A stretch of DNA of 64,000 nt. Source: JBCCGI01 sp039029355 (GTDB taxonomy: Bacteria > Planctomycetota > UBA1135 > GCA-002686595). Made by a program: the position numbers and the translations under genes. The notes under the pieces are model-generated. The model did no database searches and had not been told where the DNA came from. It worked only from the letters and a program-made list of their open reading frames with translations. Shown here one piece after another: positions 15,669 through 25,479 of this stretch (positions are counted from its first letter, which is position 1; every line of letters begins with the position of its first letter). The stretch is taken from positions 20,319 through 84,318 of the forward strand of contig JBCCGI010000034.1 in NCBI GenBank assembly GCA_039029355.1, in the 5' to 3' direction.

Positions 15669-17276
15669 TCAGCGCAGCGCGGCCAGGGCCGCGCGGATCT
15701 CTCCGGGGGACTGCACCTCGGCGCTGCGCGCGCGGAAGTGCGCCAGCCAGCGGAGCTCGATCAGGCCGTAGCTCGGGAGCTCCTCGGCGCGGTGCTCGCG
15801 GAAGAACTCGGCGAGCAGCACCAGCCGCGCCGCGCGCGGCGACGAGCGCAGGTCGAGCGACTCTTCGACCTCGTCCTCCAGGCTGGCCTGCAGGCCGTCC
15901 CACGCGCGTGGCGCGCCGCCGTGGGCGAGCGCGCACGCCGCGATCCAGGTGCGGACCAACCCCCAGGGCTCGTCGACCGGCGTCGCGACGATCTCGTCGA
16001 GCAGCGCCAGGCCGTCCGCGTCGCCGTCGGCGCCCAGCCGGCAGGCCGGCAGCAGGAGGTCGTCGAGCGTCCCGTCGCGCGTCGCGACCATGTCGCGGAC
16101 CTCGCGCTCGAACTCGAACGCGCCGCGCTCGGCCAGCAGCACGATGTTCCCCGCGTTGAAGCTGTCGGGCGCGCTCAGCCACAGCTCGCGCAGGAGCCGC
16201 GTGGACTCCTCGCCGTCGTGCATGCAGAGGAAGTTGACCCAGGTGGTCTTCACGCCGATGCGCTGCTTGGGGTCGCTCGCGTCGGCCTGCGCCATCTCGG
16301 ACAGGACGTCCCAGTGGGCGGGCGAGGCGTCGAGGTAGCCGAAGAGCGCATCCAGCGCGTCCTCGCCGGCCTCCATCACCGGGGCCTTGCCCGAGTAGGG
16401 CCAGAGCTCCTCGATGCGGGCCTTCACGGCCTCGCGCTCGGCCGCGGTCAGCGCGCGCGGTGGGGGGGACTGCTCGGAGAGCACGAGCACGTCGCCGCTC
16501 GTCAGCTCCTCGTGCCAGCCGGCGCCGACCAGCCGCGCCGACCCCGCCGAGACCGTGACGCGCAGCACGCGCGGCGGGGCGGTGTCGCCGAGGCGCTGGA
16601 ACCACAGCCCCGGGTGCTCGTCCGCCGGCACGGCGGCGCCGTCGGGCTGCAGGCCGACCCGCGCGCGTCCGCCGGCCTCGAGCTCGAGGCGCGCGAAGCC
16701 GACGCCCAGGGCCAGCGGGACCCCGGCGTCGGCGGCGAGCTCGCCGAGCACCAGCGCGGCGCCCTGCTCGCCGAAGGCGACCAGCGACCGGCTGCGGAGG
16801 CTCAGCTCGCCGCGCCCCTGGAGGTCGAGGAGCCCCGGCTCGTCGTCGGTGAAGACGGCGTCGCCCAGGCGGACCTCGGCCGCGCGCAGGCTCGCACCGT
16901 CGCGCAGCACGCCGAGCTCCGTCACGGCCCGGGCCACGAGCGAGCCGCTAGCGCCGGCCGGTCCGGGAACGCCGGGGGCGTCGTCGCCGCGCCGCGCGAC
17001 GAACCAGACCGCCGCCGCGAACGAGGCCGCGACCAGCGCCGCGGCGGCCGCGCGCCGGAACGGGCTGAGCACCCGCCCGCGCGGCGCCTCGCCGGCGACC
17101 CCGGGCTCGGGTTGGCCCTCCGCGCCAGGCTCGAGGTCCAGCCCCGCCAGGTCGTCCGCCTCGTCCCCGCGCTCCCACGCGGCGACGATGCGGCGCGCGC
17201 GCTCCTCGGCGTGGCGTTCGTCCTCCAGCAGGCGCTCGAGGGCCTGCTCCAGGGTGCGCTCACGCGGGTCGCTCAC
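15669..17276 (-). CDS. FecR-like anti-sigma factor with C-terminal helical domain
   Basis: This 535-residue protein starts at a GTG overlapping the sigma-factor stop by four bases (GTGA). It has a cytoplasmic acidic helix (residues 1-70, EQALERLLEDERHAEERARR), one transmembrane helix (AAAAALVAASFAAAVWFVAR) and a periplasmic FecR-type beta domain (residues ~125-260: AAEVRLGDAVFTDDEPG, LVAFGEQGAALVLGELA, GVGFARLELEAGGRARVG). The last ~270 residues form a helical, HEAT-like region (ALDALFGYLDASPAHWDVLS). The order sigma then membrane protein, with translational overlap, is typical of ECF sigma/anti-sigma pairs. The helical C-terminus goes beyond a normal FecR protein and may bind an envelope partner. 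The role is inferred from architecture. Confidence 0.8.
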   Translation of the reverse strand: MSDPRERTLEQALERLLEDERHAEERARRIVAAWERGDEADDLAGLDLEPGAEGQPEPGVAGEAPRGRVLSPFRRAAAAALVAASFAAAVWFVARRGDDAPGVPGPAGASGSLVARAVTELGVLRDGASLRAAEVRLGDAVFTDDEPGLLDLQGRGELSLRSRSLVAFGEQGAALVLGELAADAGVPLALGVGFARLELEAGGRARVGLQPDGAAVPADEHPGLWFQRLGDTAPPRVLRVTVSAGSARLVGAGWHEELTSGDVLVLSEQSPPPRALTAAEREAVKARIEELWPYSGKAPVMEAGEDALDALFGYLDASPAHWDVLSEMAQADASDPKQRIGVKTTWVNFLCMHDGEESTRLLRELWLSAPDSFNAGNIVLLAERGAFEFEREVRDMVATRDGTLDDLLLPACRLGADGDADGLALLDEIVATPVDEPWGLVRTWIAACALAHGGAPRAWDGLQASLEDEVEESLDLRSSPRAARLVLLAEFFREHRAEELPSYGLIELRWLAHFRARSAEVQSPGEIRAALAALR

Positions 17277-17812
17277 GTGGCGAGCCTCTGCTGCACGCAC
17301 TCCCGCAGGCTGCGCTTGGTGCGCGCCAGGATCGACTTGACCCCCTCGCCGCTGATGCCGAGCCGGGCCGCGATGGCCTCGCGGCCGAGGCGCTCCTCGT
17401 AGCGCAGGCCGATGACCGACCGCGCCCGCTCGCGCAGCCGGCCCAGGCACTCGGTGAGCGCGGACAGGTAGCGGTCGCCGCCGTCCGAGCCCTGGAACTC
17501 CTCCCAGGACTCCTCGGCCACGGCCAGCTCGCTGGCGGTGGGCTGTCGGCGCTCGCGCTGCATGGTCTTCAGGTAGAGGTGCCGCGCGATCTTGCGCAGG
17601 TAGGCGGCCGTGGAAGCCGGGCCGCGGTCCTCGAACCGCGCCCTCAGGAGCGCCAGGAAGACGTCCTGCACCAGATCGTCGAGCAGGTGGCCGGGGCAGC
17701 CCAGCACCACCAGGTAGCCGCGTACGGCACCCTGGTGCTCGCGCACCAGCGCCTCGACGAGCCGGGTTTTCTGGCTGGATACGGTCTCCAACGGGCCCTC
17801 AGTCTCCGGCAT
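17273..17812 (-). CDS. ECF-family RNA polymerase sigma factor
   Basis: A 179-residue sigma-70 family protein with region 2 (LVREHQGAVRGYLVVLGC, DDLVQDVFLALLRARF, with AAYLRKIARHLYLK) and region 4 (RLRERARSVIGLRYEERLGR and the helix-turn-helix EAIAARLGISGEGVKSILA). It would direct RNA polymerase to a small regulon and is most likely held by the FecR-like membrane protein encoded downstream, with which it overlaps by four bases. The start at 17812 gives the usual ECF length; the open frame extends further without coding features. It is divergent from glnS, with inverted repeats in the 147-nt intergenic region. Confidence 0.9.
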   Translation of the reverse strand: MPETEGPLETVSSQKTRLVEALVREHQGAVRGYLVVLGCPGHLLDDLVQDVFLALLRARFEDRGPASTAAYLRKIARHLYLKTMQRERRQPTASELAVAEESWEEFQGSDGGDRYLSALTECLGRLRERARSVIGLRYEERLGREAIAARLGISGEGVKSILARTKRSLRECVQQRLAT

Positions 17813-17836
17813 CGGCGGAGGGGTGCAAGATTCTCG

Positions 17837-17872
17837 GATTCCCGCGGGACTCCCGGCCGGATCCGCGGGATC
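17837..17872. promoter_or_regulatory. Pair of CGCGGG-centred repeats between divergent sigma factor and glnS
   Basis: GGATTCCCGCGGGA and, about 23 bp on (two helical turns), GGATCCGCGGGATC are near-copies and are also arranged as an inverted repeat (GAT-t-CCCGCGG / CCGCGGGATC). The spacing and the location between divergent genes suit a regulator or ECF-type promoter site, but no consensus was recognised. Confidence 0.3.
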
Positions 17873-17959
17873 GGCGGCGGAGGGGCGGCGATCCTTGCCC
17901 TGGACCGGCGCGGATCGATAGGGTGCCCGGCTTCGCCCACGGCCCCAAAAAGCTGCCCC

Positions 17960-19660
<1,701 letters not shown>

Positions 19661-19664
19661 CGCG

Positions 19665-20339
19665 GTGCCGAGCGCGGGGGAACCGAGCCATGCCGAGCGC
19701 GCGGGGTTCCGGCTGATCTACGTCGCCGACCCCATGTGTGCGTGGTGCTGGGGCTTCGCGCCGGCGCTGGCCGAGGTGCGCGGGGCGTTGGGCGCCGACG
19801 TCGGCTTCGAGTTGGTGTTGGGCGGGCTCGCGCCCGACGACGAGCAGCCGATGCCCGAGGAGCTGCGGCGCTACATCCAGTCGGCCTGGGACGCGGTCGA
19901 GGCCCGAACCGGAGTGCGCTTCAACCGCGACTTCTGGACCGCGTGCGCCCCGCGGCGCTCGACCTGGCCCGCGTGCCGCGCCGTGCTCGCGGCCGAGCGC
20001 CTGGCGGCCGGGGCCGGCTGGCCCGTCTTCCAGGCGCTGCAGCGGGCCTACTACCTGGAGGCCAGAAACCCCTCCGAGCGCGAGACGCTCGCCGCGGTCT
20101 TCACCGAGACCGTACGCGGCGGGCCCGGTGCGGAGGCCTTCCTGGAAACGCTCGACGGGCCCGAGGTGCGGGCCGAGCTGGACGCCCACTTCCGGCGCCG
20201 GGACGCCCTGGAGGCGCACGCCTTCCCCACGCTGCTGGTCCAGCACGGGGAGCAGGTGGCGTCCCTGGCGCGCGGCTACGCGTCCGCCGCGGAGCTCCGT
20301 GGGCAGCTGACCGCGCTCGGCCTCACGCCCGCCTCGTAA
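19665..20339 (+). CDS. DsbA-family thioredoxin-fold oxidoreductase
   Basis: The 224-residue protein begins at GTG 4 nt after glnS and carries an N-terminal CxxC motif, VADPMCAWCWGF (C25, C28), typical of the DsbA/FrnE branch. A helical insertion follows (EELRRYIQSAWDAVEARTG, VFQALQRAYYLEARNP) and the fold closes with HAFPTLLVQHGEQV, containing the conserved cis-Pro of thioredoxin folds. No signal peptide is evident, so it acts in the cytoplasm, like 2-hydroxychromene isomerase/FrnE-type relatives. The substrate is unknown; co-transcription with glnS is likely from spacing but carries no clear functional meaning. Confidence 0.85.
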   Translation: MPSAGEPSHAERAGFRLIYVADPMCAWCWGFAPALAEVRGALGADVGFELVLGGLAPDDEQPMPEELRRYIQSAWDAVEARTGVRFNRDFWTACAPRRSTWPACRAVLAAERLAAGAGWPVFQALQRAYYLEARNPSERETLAAVFTETVRGGPGAEAFLETLDGPEVRAELDAHFRRRDALEAHAFPTLLVQHGEQVASLARGYASAAELRGQLTALGLTPAS

Positions 20340-20405
20340 CCGGCCGGGGCTGGGGCTCTACTAGGGGAGCCTCGGGGCGCTTTCCCGGGGTTTGCCCCCG
20401 CGCGC

Positions 20406-22883
20406 ATGCACGCCCTCCCGACTCTGCGCACCACCGCACTCCTGCTCCTGACGCTCGCCTCCGCCGCGGCCCCGGCCTCGGCGCCGCGCGACCTCGACGT
20501 GTCCGTGCCGCCGGGCTCGCCGGTGGACTGGTCGCGCGCCTTCCCCTCGATCACGCCCCACGGCGGCCCGCTGTTCCCGCAGACCGGGGGCGGCCAAGAG
20601 CCCGCGGAGCCCGGCGCGGAGCGCAGCAGCTCGGTGCCGGCGGCCGAGCCCGAGGTGGGGCTCGACGTCCAGGTCTCCTCGTCCTTCGCGCTGGTGCGCG
20701 TGCTGACGTGGGACCTGCCGGCGCACCTGGCGTGGGTGCGTATCCACCGCGAGCTGGTGCCACCGCCGGTGAGCGGCGCCTCGCACCCGCCGCTGCCGCG
20801 CGCCGGCGACGCGCTCTACTGGATGTCGATCGCGCCGTTCCTGCGCCTGATGCTGCACCCCGAGGCGGTCTCGCGCGTCGAGACCGTCGTGCACCTGACC
20901 GAGATCGGCGAGCCGGTGCTCGCGGTGGTCGGCGACGCCGGCCGCGAGCGCGGCCTGTGGGATACCGCGCGCGAGGTCGAGGCGCTGATCCGGCCCCTGC
21001 GCGACGCGGCGGCCGAGCCGCTGCGCGGCGACGACGCCCGCGCCGGCATGCGGCTGCGCTTCGTGTTCGACGAGCTGACCAGCCGCTTCGCGCACGATCC
21101 CGTCGCGGGCTTCGGCGACCGGCTGTTCCTGTTCGGCGACGACTTCCTCGAGGAGGTCAGCGCCTACACCGACAACGGCAACGCGTTCCTGCGGCGCAAC
21201 GCGGTGGCGGCGCTGGCCCGCTACCGCTCGCCGGAGGCGGTCGAGCGGCTGGTCGAGCTCGCTGGCAAGAGCCGCGACCCGGTCGTGCAGGTGCGCGCGC
21301 TCGCGGGCATCGGCCGCTACCGCGGGCGCGTCGACCCGGCGCCGCTGCTCGAGCGCCTGCAGAAGACCGAGGATCCGGTGATGCTCGCCGCGCTCCTGAG
21401 CGCGATCGGGCGCGCCCGCATCGACGAGGCCGTGCCGCGCATCCTGGAGCTGGGCGAGGAGGCGCTCGACGAGCAGGACTCCGAGGTCCTGATGCCCGTG
21501 CTCACCGCGCTGGCCGAGATGCGGCCGAGCCAGGGCAAAAAAGAGGTGCTCAAGTTCGTGCGCGAGGTCGAGACAGCCGCGCGCTCGAAGCCCAAGGACT
21601 TCCGCTATCGAGGCGAGCGCAGCACCCAGGCGGCGGACATGTCCGATCCGGTCGAGATGCGCGCCACGGCGCTGCAGCAGCTGGCGCTGCTCGCGCGCGC
21701 GCGCATCGAGACCGGCGACGACCGCACCGCGCGCGAGCTCCTCAAGCTGCGCCACGACACGAACGACCGCGGCAACGGGCCCACCTTCCGCGGGACCACG
21801 ACCGGCGACACGCTGTCGCGGCTCGTGCCCGCGGTGCGCTTCCTGTACCTCGCCACGCTGCGCGAGCTCGGCGACAAGGGCGTCAAGCACCTGCGCACCG
21901 TCGCGCTCGACTCGCGCAGCGAGACGGCGCTGCGCGGCTACGCGCTCGCCCAGCTGCCCTGGGAGGAGCAGCAGGAGGTGGTCTCGGAGATCCTCGAGGG
22001 CGGCGAGTCCGCCGAGGTCCGCATCCAGGCCTTCGAGGTGGCGGCGGCCGCGAAGCACCCCAAGCTGGCCGAGTACGGCCGCACGCTGCTGCAGCGCTGC
22101 GCCGGCCTCGGCGAGGGCGGCGGCCGGCCCGAGGAGCGCTACCTCGGCCTGGCGGCGCTGCGCGCGCTGGGGCAGCGGCGGCTGCTCAAGCTGGAGGACC
22201 TGCTGCCGCTCGTGTCGCTGGTGAAGTCCGACCGCAACGCCTTCGACCAGCTGCCCGAGGAGGTGCGGCGCCTGGCGGTCGAGCTGGTCGACCGCTCGTC
22301 GCGCGGCGCCCAGAACAGTGAGCTGGAGCGCCGCATCGACGCGCTGCTCGACCTGGTCGTCGACAATCGCATGAACGGCGCGCTGACCGAGGATACGCGC
22401 ACCCGCGACCGCAAGTACGTGGCGGGTGTGCTGGAGAGCGCCCGCGCGCGGCGCGAGGTCGCGGGCTATCTGGAGCTGGTCGTCGACGAGCTCCTGGCCT
22501 TCCTGCTCGGCTACCGTGAGCCGACCGCGGACCACACGCGCGCCGAGTTCGCGCCGCGCGTGCTGCTCGAGGAGGAGATCCTGCTAGCCCTCGGCCGCAC
22601 CGGTGATCCGCGCGCGCTCGACCTGCTCCTGAGCGTGCTGCGCAACCGCCGCAACCGCCACCGCGCGACCGCCTGCCTGGCGCTGGGCGTGCTCGGCAAC
22701 GAGCGTGCGTCGCGCGAGCTCGCGACCTTCCTGCTCGACGGCGATCCCTTCGTGCGCTACTGCGCCTACCGCAGCCTCGCGCGCCTGACCGGCCACGACC
22801 TGCCGGTCGACTGGATGTACGGGCCGAGCAAGGCGCGCACCGCGGCGGCCGAGGACTACCTGCGATGGATCGAAGGGCGCTGA
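20406..22883 (+). CDS. Secreted HEAT-repeat protein
   Basis: This 825-residue exported protein (LLLLTLASAAAPASA) is dominated by HEAT/PBS-lyase-type repeats, seen as NAVAALARYRSPEAVERLVE, VQVRALAGIGRYRGRVDPAP, MLAALLSAIGRARIDEAVPR and a final set LALGRTGDPRALDLLLSVL, ATACLALGVLGNERASRELA, FVRYCAYRSLARLTGHD. The N-terminal ~240 residues are a separate non-repeat domain. Such solenoids are protein-protein scaffolds. The gene overlaps the start of the five-heme cytochrome by 19 nt, so the two are translationally coupled; HEAT repeats next to c-type cytochromes are common in planctomycetes, where they often occur together in membrane-bound dehydrogenase-type proteins. The partner relation is inference. 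Confidence 0.82.
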   Translation: MHALPTLRTTALLLLTLASAAAPASAPRDLDVSVPPGSPVDWSRAFPSITPHGGPLFPQTGGGQEPAEPGAERSSSVPAAEPEVGLDVQVSSSFALVRVLTWDLPAHLAWVRIHRELVPPPVSGASHPPLPRAGDALYWMSIAPFLRLMLHPEAVSRVETVVHLTEIGEPVLAVVGDAGRERGLWDTAREVEALIRPLRDAAAEPLRGDDARAGMRLRFVFDELTSRFAHDPVAGFGDRLFLFGDDFLEEVSAYTDNGNAFLRRNAVAALARYRSPEAVERLVELAGKSRDPVVQVRALAGIGRYRGRVDPAPLLERLQKTEDPVMLAALLSAIGRARIDEAVPRILELGEEALDEQDSEVLMPVLTALAEMRPSQGKKEVLKFVREVETAARSKPKDFRYRGERSTQAADMSDPVEMRATALQQLALLARARIETGDDRTARELLKLRHDTNDRGNGPTFRGTTTGDTLSRLVPAVRFLYLATLRELGDKGVKHLRTVALDSRSETALRGYALAQLPWEEQQEVVSEILEGGESAEVRIQAFEVAAAAKHPKLAEYGRTLLQRCAGLGEGGGRPEERYLGLAALRALGQRRLLKLEDLLPLVSLVKSDRNAFDQLPEEVRRLAVELVDRSSRGAQNSELERRIDALLDLVVDNRMNGALTEDTRTRDRKYVAGVLESARARREVAGYLELVVDELLAFLLGYREPTADHTRAEFAPRVLLEEEILLALGRTGDPRALDLLLSVLRNRRNRHRATACLALGVLGNERASRELATFLLDGDPFVRYCAYRSLARLTGHDLPVDWMYGPSKARTAAAEDYLRWIEGR

Positions 22884-23821
22884 CGTGGGCGCTCGCGCTG
22901 GCGGCGGCCTGCGCGTCGCCCGAGGACGAGGCGGTGGTCGAGCCGGCGCCCGCCGAGCGTCCGATCCACGAGCGCATCGACCTGCCGTCGGTCGCCGCCT
23001 GCGGCGGCTGCCACGTCGAGGTCTTCCGCGAGTGGTCCCAGAGCCTGCACGCGCGCGCCTGGACCAACGCCAACGTGCGCGCCGCGACCGACGACTTCGC
23101 GAAGGAGAGCTGCCGGCCCTGCCACAGCCCGCGCTCGATCTTCGAGACCGGCCTGACCCGCCGGCCCGCGTACCGCGACTTCAACCAGCCCGACGGCGTG
23201 CACTGCCTGGCGTGCCACGGGCTGGAGGACGGCGTCGCGGCAGCGCGGACGATCGAGGACGCGCCCTGCCGCCCGCGCTACGAGCCGCGGCTGCTCTCGG
23301 CCGACCACTGCTATCCGTGTCACGAGCCGACGCACCACGCCTTCGCCGAGTACGAGGAGTCGCACGCCTTCGCGCTCGGCATCCGCTGCGTCGACTGCCA
23401 CATGCAGCCGACCGCGCACCGCCGCGGGCGCAGTCACGGGCCCAACGGCGGCCAGAACGCGGCCTTCGTTGCGCGCGGGCTCGCGTGCGAGGCGCAGGTC
23501 GACGGCCGCACCGCCGTGCTCACGCTGCGCAACCGCGCGGGGCATCGCTTTCCGGGCGAGATCCCGTCGCGCTCGCTCCTGATCGAAGTGAGCTTCGACG
23601 CGCCCGCGGACGCGCGGCCCGCGACGCTGGTGCTCCGCAAGCCCTTCCGCGGCGAGGAGCGCGACGACAACCGCCTGCGCCCCGACGAGGTGCGCACGCT
23701 GCGCTTCGACGCGCCGGACGGCGCGCGCACGGCGTACGTGCAGGTGCTCTTTCGGCCGCTCCCGCTGCTGCCGGCCGAGGCGTGCTTCGAGCTCTTTCGC
23801 GTCGAGCTCGCGCTCGCTTGA
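22865..23821 (+). CDS. Five-heme c-type cytochrome lipoprotein
   Basis: A 318-residue lipoprotein precursor (LALAAACAS) with five CxxCH heme-attachment motifs: CGGCH (C46), CRPCH (C83), CLACH (C114), CYPCH (C149) and CVDCH (C175). Motif contexts such as VEVFREWSQSLHARAW and EPTHHAFAEYEESHA resemble cytochrome c554-type multiheme proteins, where distal His residues are common. The last ~130 residues form a heme-free beta domain (VLTLRNRAGHRFPGEIPSRS). It probably moves electrons at the outer face of the cytoplasmic membrane. No reductase active-site motif is visible, so carrier or scaffold is as likely as enzyme. Coupling to the HEAT-repeat gene upstream is direct, by a 19-nt overlap. Confidence 0.88.
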   Translation: MDRRALTWALALAAACASPEDEAVVEPAPAERPIHERIDLPSVAACGGCHVEVFREWSQSLHARAWTNANVRAATDDFAKESCRPCHSPRSIFETGLTRRPAYRDFNQPDGVHCLACHGLEDGVAAARTIEDAPCRPRYEPRLLSADHCYPCHEPTHHAFAEYEESHAFALGIRCVDCHMQPTAHRRGRSHGPNGGQNAAFVARGLACEAQVDGRTAVLTLRNRAGHRFPGEIPSRSLLIEVSFDAPADARPATLVLRKPFRGEERDDNRLRPDEVRTLRFDAPDGARTAYVQVLFRPLPLLPAEACFELFRVELALA

Positions 23822-23840
23822 AGCGCGCGGCGGAGAGAGT

Positions 23841-23895
23841 GGCGCGACGCCTCAGCTGAGGGGTAGACGGCTTGCGTCCAGCAAGGCGTCGCGCC
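23841..23895 (+). other. Long hairpin after the cytochrome gene
   Basis: GGCGCGACGCCT (23841-23852) and AGGCGTCGCGCC (23884-23895) are perfect 12-bp complements; inside the loop a second stem, GACG-N5-CGTC, can form. It starts 19 nt past the cytochrome stop without a U tract. It may be a terminator-like structure or a structured RNA. The rest of the 274-nt gap (23822-24095) shows no gene, and a T-loop-like GGTTCGG near 24036 does not fold as tRNA. Confidence 0.4.
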
Positions 23896-24095
23896 GGGAC
23901 TCCGAGTCATTTCCCCGACTCAGGGTTTCGCAGACAGGCGGCAGGGCTCCGGGACGTAGGGTGCGGCCTTCGAGGCCTCTTCCTCCCAGCGCCGGATACG
24001 AATGCCGGCCTGGGCAGCGGTATCGGTCGCCCGCGGTTCGGATTCTGAGGCCGATCCACGAAACCCTGCGCAACCTCGCCTAAGCTGAGCCGTCG

Positions 24096-24806
24096 ATGAA
24101 GCTCTACGTCGGTACCAGCGGCTATGCCTACAAGGAGTGGGTCGGCCCGTTCTATCCCGAAGACGTTTCCAAGAACGACTGGCTCAGCTACTACGCCGGC
24201 CGCCTGTCGGGGGTGGAGATCAACAACAGCTTCTACCGCGTGCCGCGCACCGAGGTCGTGGAGAAGTGGGCCGCCTCGGTGCCGGCGGACTTCCGCTTCG
24301 TGCTGAAGGTCACGCGGCGCGTCACGCACTTCTCGCGGCTCAAGGAGACCGCCGACGAGCCCATGCAGTGGATGTGCAAGGCCGCCGAGGCCTTGGGCGA
24401 GCGCCGCGGCCCACTGCTCTTTCAGCTCCCGCCGAACCTGCGCGCCGACGTCGACCGGCTGCGCGACTTCCTCGGGCGCCTGCCCGCCGGCATGCGCCCG
24501 GCCTTCGAGTTCCGCCACGCGAGCTGGCTTTCGCCCGAGGTCGCGGAGGTGCTCGGAGCCGCCGGCGCGACGCTGTGCCTGGCCGAGACCGACGACGAGC
24601 CCGCGCCCGAGCTGACGACGTCGGCTGACTTCGGCTACCTGCGGCTGCGCAAGCAGGGCTACGAGGACGACGAGATCGCGGCCTGGGTCGACCGCGCGCG
24701 GGCGATGGACTGGCGCGAGGTGTACGTGTTCTTCAAGCACGAGGACGCGGGCGTAGGGCCGGCGCTGGCGGCGCGCTTCCGCGAGCGCTTCGAGGCCGCG
24801 GGTTGA
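24096..24806 (+). CDS. DUF72 family protein
   Basis: The 236-residue protein matches the DUF72 (YecE-like) TIM-barrel family: N-terminal LYVGTSGYAYKEWVGPFYP, the conserved VEINNSFYRVP block, FVLKVTRRVTHFSRL, LLFQLPPNLRAD and the C-terminal DWREVYVFFKHEDAG. The family is widespread but biochemically undefined; relatives are sometimes found beside nuclease or DNA-repair genes, not seen here. The length is normal and no signal peptide is present, so it is cytoplasmic. Its stop overlaps the next gene's TTG start by four bases (TTGA), so the two are probably co-translated. Confidence 0.9.
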   Translation: MKLYVGTSGYAYKEWVGPFYPEDVSKNDWLSYYAGRLSGVEINNSFYRVPRTEVVEKWAASVPADFRFVLKVTRRVTHFSRLKETADEPMQWMCKAAEALGERRGPLLFQLPPNLRADVDRLRDFLGRLPAGMRPAFEFRHASWLSPEVAEVLGAAGATLCLAETDDEPAPELTTSADFGYLRLRKQGYEDDEIAAWVDRARAMDWREVYVFFKHEDAGVGPALAARFRERFEAAG

Positions 24807-25432
24807 GGGCGCTGGCCGCCCTCGCGGTCGCGCTGGCGCCCTGGGCGTGCGCTGCTCCGGGGCCCGAGCCGCCCGATTCTCCTGGGGAGCGCACGCTCTT
24901 CGACGGCTCCACGCTCGACGGCTGGTCGAGCGTCTCCTTCGGCGGCGAGGGCGAGGTCGAGCTCTCCGGCGGCGAGCTGCACCTCGGGTTCGGCTCGCCG
25001 CTGACCGGCGTCGTTTGGGACGGGCCGCCGCCCGCGGGCGAGTACGAGATCGAGGTGGCCTGCCGGCGCCTCGCGGGCACCGACTTCTTCACCGCGCTGA
25101 CCTTCCCGGTGGGGGATGCGCATGCCTCGGTCGTGCTCGGCGGCTGGGGCGGGGCGCTGACCGGGCTCTCGTGCGTGGACGGCTTCGACGCCTCGGAGAA
25201 CGACACGCGCTCGTTCCGGAGCTACCGCGCGGGGCAGGAGTACGTGCTGCGCGTGGCGGTGACGCGGGACGCGGTGCGGGCCTGGCTCGACGGCGAGGAG
25301 CTCTTCTCCCAGCCGCGGAACGGCCACCGCTTCGAGGTGCGGACCGAGCTCCTCGCCTGCCGGCCGCTGGGGCTCGCCTCGTACAACACCCGCGGCGCCG
25401 TGCGCAGCGTACGCGTTCGCGAGCGGCGCTAG
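24803..25432 (+). CDS. DUF1080-like (3-keto-disaccharide hydrolase fold) lipoprotein
   Basis: A 209-residue protein starting at TTG, overlapping the DUF72 stop. After a lipoprotein-type signal (VALAPWACAA) comes a concanavalin-like beta-sandwich of the DUF1080 kind, recognised from the opening TLFDGSTLDGWSSVSFGG and the closing strands YVLRVAVTRDAVRAWLDGEE and LGLASYNTRGAVRSVRVRE. DUF1080 domains are abundant in planctomycetes, usually secreted, and some hydrolyse 3-keto-glycosides. No catalytic residue can be fixed from the sequence alone. A comparable sandwich domain appears inserted in the PSD1 protein at 27587-31123, so the fold recurs in this neighbourhood. Confidence 0.7.
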   Translation: MRALAALAVALAPWACAAPGPEPPDSPGERTLFDGSTLDGWSSVSFGGEGEVELSGGELHLGFGSPLTGVVWDGPPPAGEYEIEVACRRLAGTDFFTALTFPVGDAHASVVLGGWGGALTGLSCVDGFDASENDTRSFRSYRAGQEYVLRVAVTRDAVRAWLDGEELFSQPRNGHRFEVRTELLACRPLGLASYNTRGAVRSVRVRERR

Positions 25433-25479
25433 GGCTGCGCGCTTGCGCCGCCCCGCGCGGCTTGCCTAAGGTGCGCTCC

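Noticed and set aside
20361..22535. 724-residue minus-strand open frame
   Set aside because: Shadow of the HEAT-repeat gene.
24020..24060. tRNA-like T-loop (GGTTCGG)
   Set aside because: The flanking bases do not pair as a T-stem and no acceptor or anticodon arm can be formed.
24847..25479. Long N-terminal extension of panC
   Set aside because: It lies over the DUF1080-like gene in another frame and is Arg/Ala-rich; the family start is at 25480.
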